DNA of 64,000 bases from Anseongella ginsenosidimutans (GCA_029268045.1 JAJUHF010000002.1:28988-92987), one strand, 5' to 3'; numbered from the stretch's first letter, positions 9,380 to 18,318 are shown. A program made the numbers and translations. The notes: generated by a model not told the origin, from the sequence alone.

Positions 9380-10216
9380 TCAGGAACCGAGCATCTTCCG
9401 CTTGAAAGTGGTGACGCTTAGTCCGGGTTGTATCTGCTCTAGCATTTGCCGGACCGTTTTCGAACTGTCCTTCACAAACTCCTGATTAAGCAGTGTGTTT
9501 TCCTTATAGAACTTATTGAGTTTACCCTGGGCGATTTTGTCCAGCATGTTTTCCGGCTTGCCTTCCGCGCGGACCTGTTCCCGGGCGATTTCCAGCTCGC
9601 GGTCCACAATGGCCTGATCCACATCGTCTTTGTCCACCGCGGCGGGATTCATGGCAGCAATCTGCATGGCCACGTCTTTTCCGGCTTCTTCCACCCCTTC
9701 GCCATCCGCGTTCAGTCCCACCAGTACACCAATCCGGTTGTTTCCGTGAACATATGCCACTACTTTTTCGGCCGAAAGGGTTTCGTAAGTAGACAAGGCA
9801 ATCTTCTCACCGATCTTGCCGGTTTCATCCAGCACGCGGTCCGAAATGCTTACGCCGTTCAACTGCAGGGAAAGAAGTTCCTCCAGGGAGGCCGGTTTGT
9901 TTTCAATGGCCGCATTGGCGATGTCTTCTGCGAAAGCAACAAAATCGGCGTTCTTGGCCACGAAGTCGGTCTCGCAGTTTAACTCGATGATCACGCCTTC
10001 CTTGCCGTCGGCGGTCGTCTTGGCGATCACCGCGCCTTCCTGCGCCTCCCGGTCCGAGCGGCTGGCCGATACTTTTGCGCCTTTCTTGCGGAGGTAGTCA
10101 ATGGCCGCTTCAAAATCGCCGCCGGCCTCCACAAGGGCTTTCTTGCAGTCCATCATCCCCGCGCCGGTTTGCTGGCGCAGCTTGTTTACGTCTGCAGCAG
10201 ATATTTTTATACTCAT
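9380..10216 (-). CDS. tsf: translation elongation factor Ts
   Basis: 278 residues. The N-terminal UBA-like domain carries LRQQTGAGMMDCKKAL; the core has GAVIAKTTADGKEGVIIELNCETDFVAKN, where the conserved TDFVA contacts EF-Tu. It catalyses GDP/GTP exchange on EF-Tu. It follows rpsB by 36 bp, as in most bacteria. The length is typical for Bacteroidota. Confidence 0.97.
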   Translation of the reverse strand: MSIKISAADVNKLRQQTGAGMMDCKKALVEAGGDFEAAIDYLRKKGAKVSASRSDREAQEGAVIAKTTADGKEGVIIELNCETDFVAKNADFVAFAEDIANAAIENKPASLEELLSLQLNGVSISDRVLDETGKIGEKIALSTYETLSAEKVVAYVHGNNRIGVLVGLNADGEGVEEAGKDVAMQIAAMNPAAVDKDDVDQAIVDRELEIAREQVRAEGKPENMLDKIAQGKLNKFYKENTLLNQEFVKDSSKTVRQMLEQIQPGLSVTTFKRKMLGS

Positions 10217-10252
10217 TTTTAATTGAAATTTACCAAATAGCCCTTACATCCA

Positions 10253-11095
10253 TTAACCCGCTGCGGAGTCTTCATTTTCCGCTCCGGCAGTCCTTCTGAT
10301 CCGCTTGCGTCCTGATTTCTCGGAAACAACCACTTCCTTTTCACCTTCTTCCTTTTCGGCCTTGGCCTTGTCGGTTGCTTCGCGTTCGGCTTCGTCTTCC
10401 TTCTCACGGCGGCGTTCTTCAAGACCTTCTTCGATGGCCTTGCAGATGATCGAGGTGATCAGGTCAATGGACTTGGCCGCATCATCATTGGACGGGATCG
10501 GGAAGTCAATCAGAGTCGGATCCGAGTTGGTGTCCACCATTGCGAAGGTAGGAATGTTGAGTTTCAACGCTTCTGAAACCGCAATGTGTTCTTTCTTGAT
10601 ATCCACAACGAAAATGGCGGCAGGCAGACGGTTCAGGTCGGAAATACCGCCCAATACCTTCTCCAGCTTCACGCGCTCACGCTGCAGCATCAGCTTCTCC
10701 TTCTTGGAGATGTTATCGTAAGTTCCGTCTTTGGTAAACTTATCGATATTGGTCATCTTTTTGATGGACTTGCGCACCGTTGAAAAGTTGGTGAGCATGC
10801 CACCCAGCCAGCGTTCGGTCACATAAGGCATGTTCACCTTTTGGGCCCGTTCGGCCATGATTTCCTTTGCCTGCTTTTTGGTAGCTACAAATAACACCTT
10901 GCGACCCGATTTAACGATCTGTTTGATGGCCGAAGCGGCTTCTTCCAGTTTCCGTTGGGTTTTATTCAGGTCAATGATGTGGATCCCGTTCTTCTCCATG
11001 AAAATATAGGGAGCCATCTTGGGATTCCATTTGCGGGTGAGGTGTCCGAAATGTACACCGGCATCCAGCAGTTCGTTGTATGTCGTTCTTGCCAT
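10253..11095 (-). CDS. rpsB: 30S ribosomal protein S2
   Basis: 280 residues. The S2 hallmarks are [19 protein letters not shown] at the N-terminus, [13 protein letters not shown], and [23 protein letters not shown]. The C-terminal ~50 residues are a charged, Lys/Glu/Arg-rich tail, longer than in many bacteria. Such tails on S2 are seen in Bacteroidota. It follows rpsI by 18 bp in the rplM-rpsI-rpsB-tsf operon. Confidence 0.97.
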   Translation of the reverse strand: MARTTYNELLDAGVHFGHLTRKWNPKMAPYIFMEKNGIHIIDLNKTQRKLEEAASAIKQIVKSGRKVLFVATKKQAKEIMAERAQKVNMPYVTERWLGGMLTNFSTVRKSIKKMTNIDKFTKDGTYDNISKKEKLMLQRERVKLEKVLGGISDLNRLPAAIFVVDIKKEHIAVSEALKLNIPTFAMVDTNSDPTLIDFPIPSNDDAAKSIDLITSIICKAIEEGLEERRREKEDEAEREATDKAKAEKEEGEKEVVVSEKSGRKRIRRTAGAENEDSAAG

Positions 11096-11113
11096 GTTTT
11101 GATCCTCCTTGTA

Positions 11114-11500
11114 TTAACGTTTACTGAATTGGAACCTTCTTCTTGCTTTCCGGCGTCCGTATTTTTTACGTTCCACCATGCGGGAATCACGTGTCAGCAA
11201 TTCCTTGGCGCGAAGCGAAGGTTTCACTTCAGGGTCTATTTCAACAAGGGCTTTGGCAATGGCAAGCCGTACAGCTTCTGCCTGTCCTTTGATGCCTCCG
11301 CCTTTCACATTTACCTTGATATCGAACTTGCCGGTAGCTTCTGCCACTTCAAGCGATTGGGTAACAATGTACTGCAGAGGAAGGGTAGGAAAGTATTCTT
11401 TGTAATCTTTACTGTTAATGATAACAGCGCCGCTGCCGCCGGTCACATAGGCACGGGCAATGGCGGTTTTCCGTCTTCCGGAAGTGTTGGTCGTGCTCAT
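11114..11500 (-). CDS. rpsI: 30S ribosomal protein S9
   Basis: 128 residues ending in the characteristic KYGRRKARRRFQFSKR tail that reaches the P-site tRNA. The start SGRRKTAIARAYV and the middle VKGGGIKGQAEAVRLAIAKAL are typical. It is the second gene of the operon, 28 bp after rplM. Confidence 0.97.
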   Translation of the reverse strand: MSTTNTSGRRKTAIARAYVTGGSGAVIINSKDYKEYFPTLPLQYIVTQSLEVAEATGKFDIKVNVKGGGIKGQAEAVRLAIAKALVEIDPEVKPSLRAKELLTRDSRMVERKKYGRRKARRRFQFSKR

Positions 11501-11528
11501 TCTTTTTTGTTTTTAGAGTTGGATCCCG

Positions 11529-11972
11529 TTAAAATTTTAACGGCTTGGGGTTTTGCGCCTGGTGGGGATGCTCAGGTCCTGCGTACACGTGCAGGTTTCT
11601 GATCAGCGCATTACCCAGTTTGTTTTTGGGCAGCATGCCGCGGACTGCTTTTTCAAGCACCCGCGCGGGATGTTTTGCCATCAACTCTTTGGGAGTAATG
11701 AACCTCTGACCGCCGGGATGGCCGGTGTGCCGGACATATTGTTTGTCCGTCCACTTGTTTCCCGTCAACCTAACTTTGTCTGCATTGATAACAATTACAT
11801 TATCTCCGCAGTCTACGTGTGGGGTGTACTCAGGCTTGTGCTTCCCCCGGATTACCATAGCAATCCTGGATGACAAGCGCCCCAGAATCTCGGCTTCCGC
11901 ATCAACAACCACCCATTGCTTGTTGACGGTCTTTTTGTTTGCCGAGACAGTGCGATAACTTAACGTATTCAT
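11529..11972 (-). CDS. rplM: 50S ribosomal protein L13
   Basis: 147 residues. Landmarks are WVVVDAEAEILGRLSSRIA, the conserved CGDNVIVINADKV, and AVRGMLPKNKLG near the C-terminus. It is the first gene of the ribosomal operon, with a consensus promoter about 50 bp upstream. Confidence 0.97.
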   Translation of the reverse strand: MNTLSYRTVSANKKTVNKQWVVVDAEAEILGRLSSRIAMVIRGKHKPEYTPHVDCGDNVIVINADKVRLTGNKWTDKQYVRHTGHPGGQRFITPKELMAKHPARVLEKAVRGMLPKNKLGNALIRNLHVYAGPEHPHQAQNPKPLKF

Positions 11973-12019
11973 TTTATAAATTTAATTAGCCTTTCCGGAG
12001 CTTCTCCAAAAAAGGACTG

Positions 12020-12051
12020 CAAAGATAGGTGTTTTTTCGTCCAGTGTCAAA
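12020..12051 (-). promoter_or_regulatory. consensus promoter of the rplM operon
   Basis: Reading the minus strand: TTTG (12051-12048), a 20-bp spacer, then TATCTTTG (12027-12020). This is an exact match to the Bacteroidota primary-sigma pattern TTTG-N19-21-TAnnTTTG. It implies an untranslated leader of about 40 nt ahead of rplM. Confidence 0.8.
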
Positions 12052-12233
12052 TCAAAAAAACAAGAACCGGAGGAGGAAAAAGGATGGAAAAAAAGAAAAG
12101 GGGCGTAATTTCATACGTCCCTCCCTGCTGATTTGAAATAGATTTGTCTCGGCGGCAATACAAAAATACAAAAAAATATTTCAAAAAACAGCCCAACCAC
12201 AAAATATATTTACTTGATATTTACTTGGCCGGA

Positions 12234-12266
12234 TTGGTCAAATCAGAAAAAAGATTTTCACCTTTG
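12234..12266 (+). promoter_or_regulatory. probable promoter of the RsmI-like gene
   Basis: TTGG (12234-12237), a 21-bp spacer, then CACCTTTG (12259-12266), one base off TAnnTTTG. A GGTAAGGA stretch lies between it and the ATG at 12281. The rest of the 12052-12233 gap is AT-rich, with no gene that I can recognise. Confidence 0.5.
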
Positions 12267-12280
12267 CGCTTGGTAAGGAA

Positions 12281-12997
12281 ATGAAAAAAGGAAAATTAAT
12301 TCTTATTCCGGTACCGCTCGGGGAAGGTCCGGTGGAAAACTCCTTGGTGCCCGGACTGCAGGAAGCCTTGGCGGAGATGCGAGAATTCATCGTCGAGAAC
12401 GAAAAGACTGCACGGCGCTTTTTGAAAAAGATGGGTATCCGTACACCGCTGAACGACCTGCGCCTTCACCTGTTCGGGAAGCGATCCAATCCGGCGGATA
12501 TCGATTCCTTTTTGACGCCGGCCCTGGAAGGGATCGATGTGGGCCTTCTTTCGGAAGCAGGTTGCCCGGCCATTGCCGACCCGGGCGCGGCGGTGGTCCG
12601 CAGAGCGCATGAAAAAGGAATCCAGGTGGTCCCGTACGTTGGACCGAGCTCCATTATCCTCAGTCTGATGGCTTCGGGTTTCAACGGCCAGCAATTCGCA
12701 TTCCATGGCTACCTGCCCATTCCCCGTCCGGAGCGCGTGCGCAAAATCCAGGAACTGGAACGTACTTCCCGGAAATCACAGCAGACCCAGATCTTCATTG
12801 AGACCCCCTTCCGGAACAATCAGCTTCTTGAAGACCTGGTGGGAGCCTGTCAGGCCGGAACCTGGTTAAGCGTTTCCTGTGATCTCACCTTGGAAACCGA
12901 ATTCATTGCCAGCCGGCCCGTTTCCGAATGGAAAAAACAGGCGCTGCCGGACCTGCATAAGCGCCCGGCGGTATTCCTCCTCTATGCCGGCGGTTAA
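12281..12997 (+). CDS. SAM-dependent methyltransferase, RsmI/tetrapyrrole-methylase fold
   Basis: 238 residues related to RsmI, the 16S rRNA C1402 ribose methyltransferase. LLSEAGCPAIADPGAAVVRRA corresponds to the SDAGxPxxxDPG core, VPYVGPSSIILSLMASG to the SAM-binding segment, and FAFHGYLP and QIFIETPFRNNQLLEDL are also typical. Bacteroidota often carry this shorter paralogue besides true RsmI, so the target may be rRNA or something else. Fold confidence is high, substrate confidence low. Confidence 0.85.
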   Translation: MKKGKLILIPVPLGEGPVENSLVPGLQEALAEMREFIVENEKTARRFLKKMGIRTPLNDLRLHLFGKRSNPADIDSFLTPALEGIDVGLLSEAGCPAIADPGAAVVRRAHEKGIQVVPYVGPSSIILSLMASGFNGQQFAFHGYLPIPRPERVRKIQELERTSRKSQQTQIFIETPFRNNQLLEDLVGACQAGTWLSVSCDLTLETEFIASRPVSEWKKQALPDLHKRPAVFLLYAGG

Positions 12998-13079
12998 TCG
13001 GCTGCTTGGGCGGATAATCCGCTGTGCCGACCCGTGCCGCGTATGCCTGTGGACAATCCTGCGGGCCGGCAGCCAAGCC

Positions 13080-14267
13080 TCAGGACAGATCCGTTTTCTT
13101 TACCTTCGGAAGATCGGGATACAATAGCCCGTCGTAGGGGTAGCGGCTCAGGTGGATCGTTTTGGCTTTTTCATAGAGCAGGTCACGCAGTTCGTCCACG
13201 TTTTCCTTCCCTGTAGCCGAGATGAATACGGCGGGCGCGTTCTTCTGCGCCATCCAGGTTCGCTTGAATTCCTGAAGACTCAAACCGGTTTGCTCGGCCT
13301 GATAGCGGTCTATTTTATTAAAGACCGTGATCGTGAATTTGTCTCCCGCGCCCAGCTCATTGAGTGTCTCTTGCACCGTCTGGATCTGGTCCTCGAAATT
13401 GGGGTGGGAGATATCCACCACGTGGATCAGAATGTCCGCCTCGCGGGTTTCCTCCAGGGTCGACTTAAAGCTTTCAACCAAATGATGGGGAAGTTTGCGG
13501 ATAAAGCCCACCGTGTCCGATAGCAGGAAAGGCAGGTTATGGATCACCACCTTCCGTACGGTGGTATCCAAGGTGGCGAACAGTTTGTTTTCGGCGAAAA
13601 TACTGGATTTACTCAGCAGATTCATCAGGGTGGACTTACCCACGTTGGTATAGCCCACCAGCGCTACCCGGACCAGTTCCCCCCGGCTCTTTCGCTGGGT
13701 TGCATTCTGCTTTTCGATCTTGGCCAATTTATCCTTCAGTACACTTATCCGGTTTCGGATGGCCCGGCGGTCGGTTTCGATCTCTTTTTCACCCGCCCCG
13801 CCCCGCGTTCCGGTACCGCCCCGCTGCCTTTCCAGGTGGGTCCACATCCGGGTCAGACGGGGTAAGATGTATTCGTATCGCGCCAGCTCAACCTGCGTTC
13901 TGGCCTGGGAAGTCTGCGCTCTTTTTGCAAAAATGTCCAGAATGACCCGGCTCCGATCCTGAATCGGAATCTTTAGGTAGTTCTCCAGGTTTCGGGTCTG
14001 CGAAGGGCTGAGCTCATCGTCAAAAATAACCAGGTCGGCCTCGGCTAGCTTTACGTATTCCTGAATTTCTTCAAGTTTGCCCTTGCCCACAAAGGTTTTC
14101 GTGTCGGGCGCGGGCAGCCGTTGCGTAAACGTTTTGATCGTCACGCCTCCGGCTGTTTCCACCAGGAAGGCCAGCTCATCCAGGTGCTCCTTGGCCTGCT
14201 CCGGACTCTGTTCGGGCCGGATCACGCCTACCAGCACTACCTTTTCTTTTAATTCCCCTTCTTTCAT
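13080..14267 (-). CDS. hflX: ribosome-associated GTPase HflX
   Basis: 395 residues. The N-terminal HflX domain contains GKGKLEEIQEYV and DDELSPSQTRNLE, then a glycine-rich linker RQRGGTGTRGGAGEKEIETDRR. The G domain has the P-loop GYTNVGKST, G3 DTVGF and G4 NKID. HflX splits stalled or hibernating 70S ribosomes after stress. It converges on the RsmI-like gene and is divergent from an esterase. A minus-strand TATATTTG (14299-14292), 25 bp before its ATG, could be its -7 element. Confidence 0.96.
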   Translation of the reverse strand: MKEGELKEKVVLVGVIRPEQSPEQAKEHLDELAFLVETAGGVTIKTFTQRLPAPDTKTFVGKGKLEEIQEYVKLAEADLVIFDDELSPSQTRNLENYLKIPIQDRSRVILDIFAKRAQTSQARTQVELARYEYILPRLTRMWTHLERQRGGTGTRGGAGEKEIETDRRAIRNRISVLKDKLAKIEKQNATQRKSRGELVRVALVGYTNVGKSTLMNLLSKSSIFAENKLFATLDTTVRKVVIHNLPFLLSDTVGFIRKLPHHLVESFKSTLEETREADILIHVVDISHPNFEDQIQTVQETLNELGAGDKFTITVFNKIDRYQAEQTGLSLQEFKRTWMAQKNAPAVFISATGKENVDELRDLLYEKAKTIHLSRYPYDGLLYPDLPKVKKTDLS

Positions 14268-14365
14268 GTAATACTTCCTGATTTAAGATTACAAATATAC
14301 GAGTGTTGCATTATTTTTATTAATTTCACCAACCGTTTTAAATCAGCGCTAAGCCCTTTGTTAAC

Positions 14366-15151
14366 ATGAAAAAAGCAATTGCCCCCTTCCTGTTTGCTTT
14401 TCTTTGCGCCGGCCTTGTCCTGGCCCAGGATTCCGAAGAATACGTTGCAAAACAGCATATTACCAAAAAAGGAGATACGCTGGGTTACCGGATGCTCTAT
14501 CCGGCGGATTACGGAAGTCAGAAAAAATACCCGCTTGTTGTTTTCCTTCACGGCGCCGGAGAGCGTGGTAACGATAATAAAAAGCAGCTCGTACACGGCT
14601 CCGACCTCTTTTTGAAGGAAGAAGTGCGCCGCAATTATCCTGCCATCGTGGTGTTCCCGCAGTGTCCGGAGGCTGATTTCTGGTCTTCGGTGCGGATCAA
14701 CCGGGACGAAAACGGGGTGGAGCTGGATTTTGATTATCCGTCCGAGCCCACCCGCTCACTTCGCCTGGTGATGGATCTGATCCGTTACCTCAAAAAGATG
14801 GAAGCAGTGGATAAGGACCGGATCTATGTGATGGGCTTATCCATGGGCGGCATGGGTACCTTTGAACTGCTTGCCCGTCAGCCCAAAGAATTCGCGGCGG
14901 CCGTTCCCATCTGCGGCGGCGGAAACCCGGCCGACTGTTCAAGATACGCCGGCAAAGTACCGCTGTGGGTTTTCCATGGAGCAAAAGACAACATCGTTGC
15001 CCCGGAATACTCGCGACAGATGGTGGAGGAACTCAAACGCCTGGAAGCCGATATAACCTATACGGAATATCCCGACGCGGATCACAACAGCTGGGATCCC
15101 GCCTTTGCCGAGCCCGATCTGCTGAAGTGGCTTTTCAGCCAGAAAAAGTAA
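14366..15151 (+). CDS. secreted alpha/beta-hydrolase (esterase/peptidase-like)
   Basis: 261 residues with a signal peptide (about 1-21, ending GLVLAQ). The oxyanion region FLHGAGERGNDN, nucleophile elbow GLSMGGMGTFEL, acid in FHGAKDNIVAPEYS and His in DADHNSWDPAF make a complete Ser-Asp-His triad. This matches the prolyl-oligopeptidase/PHB-depolymerase-like secreted esterases frequent in Bacteroidota glycan degraders. The substrate is not deducible. Its stop lies only 10 bp from the convergent trpC stop. Confidence 0.86.
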   Translation: MKKAIAPFLFAFLCAGLVLAQDSEEYVAKQHITKKGDTLGYRMLYPADYGSQKKYPLVVFLHGAGERGNDNKKQLVHGSDLFLKEEVRRNYPAIVVFPQCPEADFWSSVRINRDENGVELDFDYPSEPTRSLRLVMDLIRYLKKMEAVDKDRIYVMGLSMGGMGTFELLARQPKEFAAAVPICGGGNPADCSRYAGKVPLWVFHGAKDNIVAPEYSRQMVEELKRLEADITYTEYPDADHNSWDPAFAEPDLLKWLFSQKK

Positions 15152-15161
15152 CTCCGCTTTG

Positions 15162-15950
15162 TCAAAGTGCGCTCAGCGCCTTGATGAAGTCCTGGCATGC
15201 TTTGCCGGGATCGGCCTCCTTCATGAAGGTTTCCCCGATCAGAAATCCGCTGAAGCCCGCTTCTTTCAGCTGCAGGATCACTTCGGGCCGACTGATCGCG
15301 CTTTCCGATATTTTCACGGACGAAGCCGGAAGCTGGGCGCCCAGGAGGAATGAAGTCTGGACATCGGTTGTGAAATCATTCAGGTTCCGGTTATTGATCC
15401 CCACCACGTCAACGAAAGAATTCACATGTCCCAGTTCCTGTTCATGGTGGATTTCGAGCAGCACTTCCAGTCCCAGGGAGTGGGCAAAGCGGGCAAGTTT
15501 TTCCGTTTCGAACGTACTCAGGACGGAAGCGATCAGCAGGATCACATCGGCTCCGATGGCCTTGGCTTCCATCACCTGATATTCGTCGATGATAAAATCC
15601 TTTCGGAGAATGGGAATATGGACCGCAGCCCGGGATTTCTGCAGGTTTTCGTTACTGCCTCCGAAAAAGTCCACGTCGGTAAGCACCGAAATGGCCGAAG
15701 CGCCGGCGAGCTCATAACCACTTACCGTAGCAATCAGGTCGGCCTCCCCATTCAGGACCCCTTTTGATGGCGATCTCCTTTTAAACTCCGCGATGATCCC
15801 CGATGCGCCGCGCCGGGTCAGCGCCTTTTTCAGGGAGAGGCATTCTCTTTTATAATACGCGCTGCTTTCCAGACGGCTGGCCGGAACGCGCTTTCGGTTC
15901 CATTCAATTTCTTCCTTCTTCCGGCCTACAATCTTATCCAGTATACTCAT
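15162..15950 (-). CDS. trpC: indole-3-glycerol phosphate synthase
   Basis: 262 residues of a TIM barrel that closes CdRP to indole-3-glycerol phosphate. Landmarks are IIAEFKRRSPSKG at the first strand, VLTDVDFFGGS, ILRKDFIIDEYQV with the catalytic Lys, VVGINNRNL, and GFLIGETFMK near the end. The ATG at 15950 overlaps the trpG TGA by 4 bp, so the pair is coupled. It is the last gene of the trp cluster seen here; trpD is absent between trpG and trpC. Confidence 0.95.
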   Translation of the reverse strand: MSILDKIVGRKKEEIEWNRKRVPASRLESSAYYKRECLSLKKALTRRGASGIIAEFKRRSPSKGVLNGEADLIATVSGYELAGASAISVLTDVDFFGGSNENLQKSRAAVHIPILRKDFIIDEYQVMEAKAIGADVILLIASVLSTFETEKLARFAHSLGLEVLLEIHHEQELGHVNSFVDVVGINNRNLNDFTTDVQTSFLLGAQLPASSVKISESAISRPEVILQLKEAGFSGFLIGETFMKEADPGKACQDFIKALSAL

Positions 15951-16528
15951 ACGTACTCCTGTTTTAACCAGTTTTCCATGATCTTCCGGCCATGATCGGT
16001 CAGTACCGACTCGGGATGGAACTGCACACCGCACACATTGTACTCCCGGTGCCTCAAGGCCATGATCGTACCCTGGGAATCTCTTGCCGTGATCTTTAAA
16101 GCGGAGGGGAAATTCTCATCCGACACGGCCCAGGAATGGTACCGTCCGGTTTTGAACCGGGCAGGAACGCCTTGAAAAAGCGGATCGTTTTCATCCAGGA
16201 TCTCCGTTTCCATTGCAACTCCGTGAAACACGTTGGGAAGATTCACAAGCGTGGCTCCGAATACTTCGCCGATGGCTTGCTCACCCAAACATACCCCAAA
16301 GATAGGCTTAATGCTTGCATATTCCCTAATCAATTCACATAGGATGCCCGATTCGGACGGGAGTCCCGGTCCGGGGGAGAGAATGATGCCGTCAAACGCG
16401 CCCGCATCTTCCAGGCCGATCTTGTCGTTGCGGTGGACTTCCAGCTGATAATCGCCGATCTCGCGTACCAGGTGAACCAGATTGTATGTAAAGGAATCGT
16501 AATTGTCCAGTATCAATATCTTTTTCAT
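15947..16528 (-). CDS. trpG: anthranilate synthase glutaminase subunit
   Basis: 193 residues of a class I glutamine amidotransferase supplying ammonia to TrpE. It has LDNYDSFTYNL at the start, the nucleophile Cys in GVCLGEQAIG, and His-Glu in FHPESVLTDHG. The ATG at 16528 lies 9 bp after the trpE stop; the upstream TTG at 16540 is unlikely. In the family, some TrpG proteins also serve PabA in folate synthesis, but adjacency to trpE supports the tryptophan role. Confidence 0.95.
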   Translation of the reverse strand: MKKILILDNYDSFTYNLVHLVREIGDYQLEVHRNDKIGLEDAGAFDGIILSPGPGLPSESGILCELIREYASIKPIFGVCLGEQAIGEVFGATLVNLPNVFHGVAMETEILDENDPLFQGVPARFKTGRYHSWAVSDENFPSALKITARDSQGTIMALRHREYNVCGVQFHPESVLTDHGRKIMENWLKQEYV

Positions 16529-16536
16529 TTGTTCTG

Positions 16537-17967
16537 TCAAAAGGTTCCGGAAAAAATTTCGCCGGCCATTTCTATTGCTTTCTTGAGGGCTGCCAGCTTG
16601 TTTCGCACCTCCTGCAATTCATTTTCATGCACCGAGTCGGCCACGAAACCAAAGCCTGCCTGGAAATGAAGTGTATTTTGTTTGCTTAAAAAAGACCGGA
16701 TCATAATGGCGTGATTGAAATCGCCGTTGAAACCGAGAAATCCGATCGCCCCGGCGTAGAAGCCGCGTGACTGCTTTTCGTACCGGTCTATCAATTGCAT
16801 CGCCCGGTATTTGGGCGCGCCCGAAAGGGTGCCTGCCGGAAAAGTTTTTGCGACGATTTTCATGGTCGGTACGTCGTCGCGGAGTTTCCCTGAAACGGTA
16901 GATACCAGATGGATCACATGGGAGTAATATTGCACTTCACGGAATTTCTCTACCTGGACCCTTTCGCAATGGACGCTCAGGTCATTGCGGGCCAAATCCA
17001 CCAGCATCACGTGTTCGGCATTTTCCTTCGAATCTTCCATGAGCTTTTCAGCCAGGATCGCATCGGCTTCGTCATCCCCGCTCCGTCGGAAGGTACCCGC
17101 GATGGGATAAATGGTCGCGACCCGGTTTTTTACCGTCAGCTGCGCTTCGGGTGACGAGCCGAATAATTTGAAATTTCCGTAATCGAAATAAAACAGGTAG
17201 GGCGAAGGATTGATGGATCGGAGCGCGCGGTACACATTGAACTCGTCGCCCTGGAATTGCTGACTGAAACTGCGTGAGGCCACGATCTGGAAAACATCTC
17301 CGCGGGCGATGTGTTCTTTGAGCCGGTCCATGATTTCCAGCGTTTCCTCATCGGTCATGTTCGAGGATTCCCCGCCCAGGGTCCTGAAATGGTATTCGGG
17401 AATATTCTTGTTCCGGATAAGCAACTCAATCCGTTCAATCCCGCCTGGTTTTTCCTGCGTGTCGCCGGCGTGGTGTTCAAAAATGTGCAACTCGTTTTTA
17501 AAATGATTGATGGCGATCACGTACCGGTACAGGTGATATTGCATTTCAGGGATGCTCCGTTCCGGCCGACGTTCCGCCTGGAGGCTTATGTCTTCGAAAT
17601 ACTGTACGGTGTCGTATGTAAAGTATCCGAATAAGCCTCCGGTACTGAAATTGAATTGCTGGTCCGTTTCGTATTGGAAGGCATTGGTAAATTCACTGAT
17701 CTTCTGGGGGACATCGATTTCGGCGCATTGATACGTGTGCCGGCTTCCATCGGGAAACTCCTCGGTGAACTGGCCGTCTTCTATCTTAATGTGAGCGATC
17801 GGATCGCAGCAGATAAAGGACATGCTGTTTCCCCGGGCGTGGTAGTCGGAACTTTCGAGGAGAATGCTATTGGGAAATTCGTCCCGCAGCCGCAGGTAAA
17901 TACTAACCGGCGTAGCCGTGTCGGCCAGCAAGGTTTTGTGTTTAGAGCGAAGAATATATTGCGCCAT
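16537..17967 (-). CDS. trpE: anthranilate synthase component I
   Basis: 476 residues of the chorismate-utilising fold. An N-terminal regulatory half is followed by the catalytic FQIVASRSFSQQF, SPSPYLFYF-like INPSPYLFY, AGTFRRSGDDEADAILAEKLMEDSKENAEHVMLVDLARND and FPAGTLSGAPKYRAMQLI segments. The N-terminal LLESSDYHARGN resembles the LLES element that binds feedback tryptophan. It is the first structural gene of trpEGC, downstream of the attenuator at 18.02-18.17 kb. Confidence 0.95.
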   Translation of the reverse strand: MAQYILRSKHKTLLADTATPVSIYLRLRDEFPNSILLESSDYHARGNSMSFICCDPIAHIKIEDGQFTEEFPDGSRHTYQCAEIDVPQKISEFTNAFQYETDQQFNFSTGGLFGYFTYDTVQYFEDISLQAERRPERSIPEMQYHLYRYVIAINHFKNELHIFEHHAGDTQEKPGGIERIELLIRNKNIPEYHFRTLGGESSNMTDEETLEIMDRLKEHIARGDVFQIVASRSFSQQFQGDEFNVYRALRSINPSPYLFYFDYGNFKLFGSSPEAQLTVKNRVATIYPIAGTFRRSGDDEADAILAEKLMEDSKENAEHVMLVDLARNDLSVHCERVQVEKFREVQYYSHVIHLVSTVSGKLRDDVPTMKIVAKTFPAGTLSGAPKYRAMQLIDRYEKQSRGFYAGAIGFLGFNGDFNHAIMIRSFLSKQNTLHFQAGFGFVADSVHENELQEVRNKLAALKKAIEMAGEIFSGTF

Positions 17968-18022
17968 GTTCGGTTGTTTTTTCGGGGTGACAACGTTTTT
18001 CTGGACCCGTCATCCCGGAAGC

Positions 18023-18115
18023 AAAAAAGCCCGCCGTTTATCACGACAGGCTTTTATATACTATGTTTCTTTCGTTATTTGTTATTTTATAGGGTTATTC
18101 CATACAAAAGCCTGT
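18023..18115 (-). promoter_or_regulatory. trp attenuator: antiterminator and terminator hairpins
   Basis: On the minus strand there are three mutually exclusive arms. Arm 2, ACAGGCTTTT (18115-18106), lies in the end of the leader ORF and is perfectly complementary over 10 bases to the start of arm 3, AAAAGCCTGTCG (18055-18044). Arm 3 also pairs with arm 4, CGGCGGGCTTTT (18036-18025), over 12 bases with two G-U pairs and a 7-nt loop, ending in a T run: an intrinsic terminator about 55 bp before trpE. A ribosome stalled at the Trp codons would leave arm 2 free (read-through); one finishing the leader would cover arm 2 (termination). Confidence 0.88.
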
Positions 18116-18169
18116 GGATCGTGTTTTTCCACGCCACCACCAACCTGTATGTACTACCTGATAAATCAT
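18095..18169 (-). CDS. trpL: trp leader peptide with three consecutive Trp codons
   Basis: A 24-codon ORF beginning ATG ATT TAT CAG, with TGG TGG TGG as codons 10-12 (18142-18134) and ending TAA (MIYQVVHTG-WWW-RGKTRSTGFCME). Trp is rare, so three in a row in a short ORF just before trpE, within a folded attenuator, is the hallmark of a transcription-attenuation leader peptide. Its 3' codons form arm 2 of the attenuator. A TTTG (18207-18204) and a CATCTTTG close before the ATG resemble a promoter with a 19-bp spacer. That would place transcription start almost at the ATG, so the leader may be translated with little or no 5' UTR. Confidence 0.88.
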   Translation of the reverse strand: MIYQVVHTGWWWRGKTRSTGFCME

Positions 18170-18318
18170 CGGTTCAAAGATGAGAAAGAAATATTTTAAT
18201 TCAAAGACCCCCATCCATTTTTTTCCGCCAGAAATTCGCATCCACGGGATTGCGTGTAACCGGAAAGTTACAATAGGGTCGGTCCCGCCCGCTGCAATAT
18301 TTCAATAAATTAGCTGAA

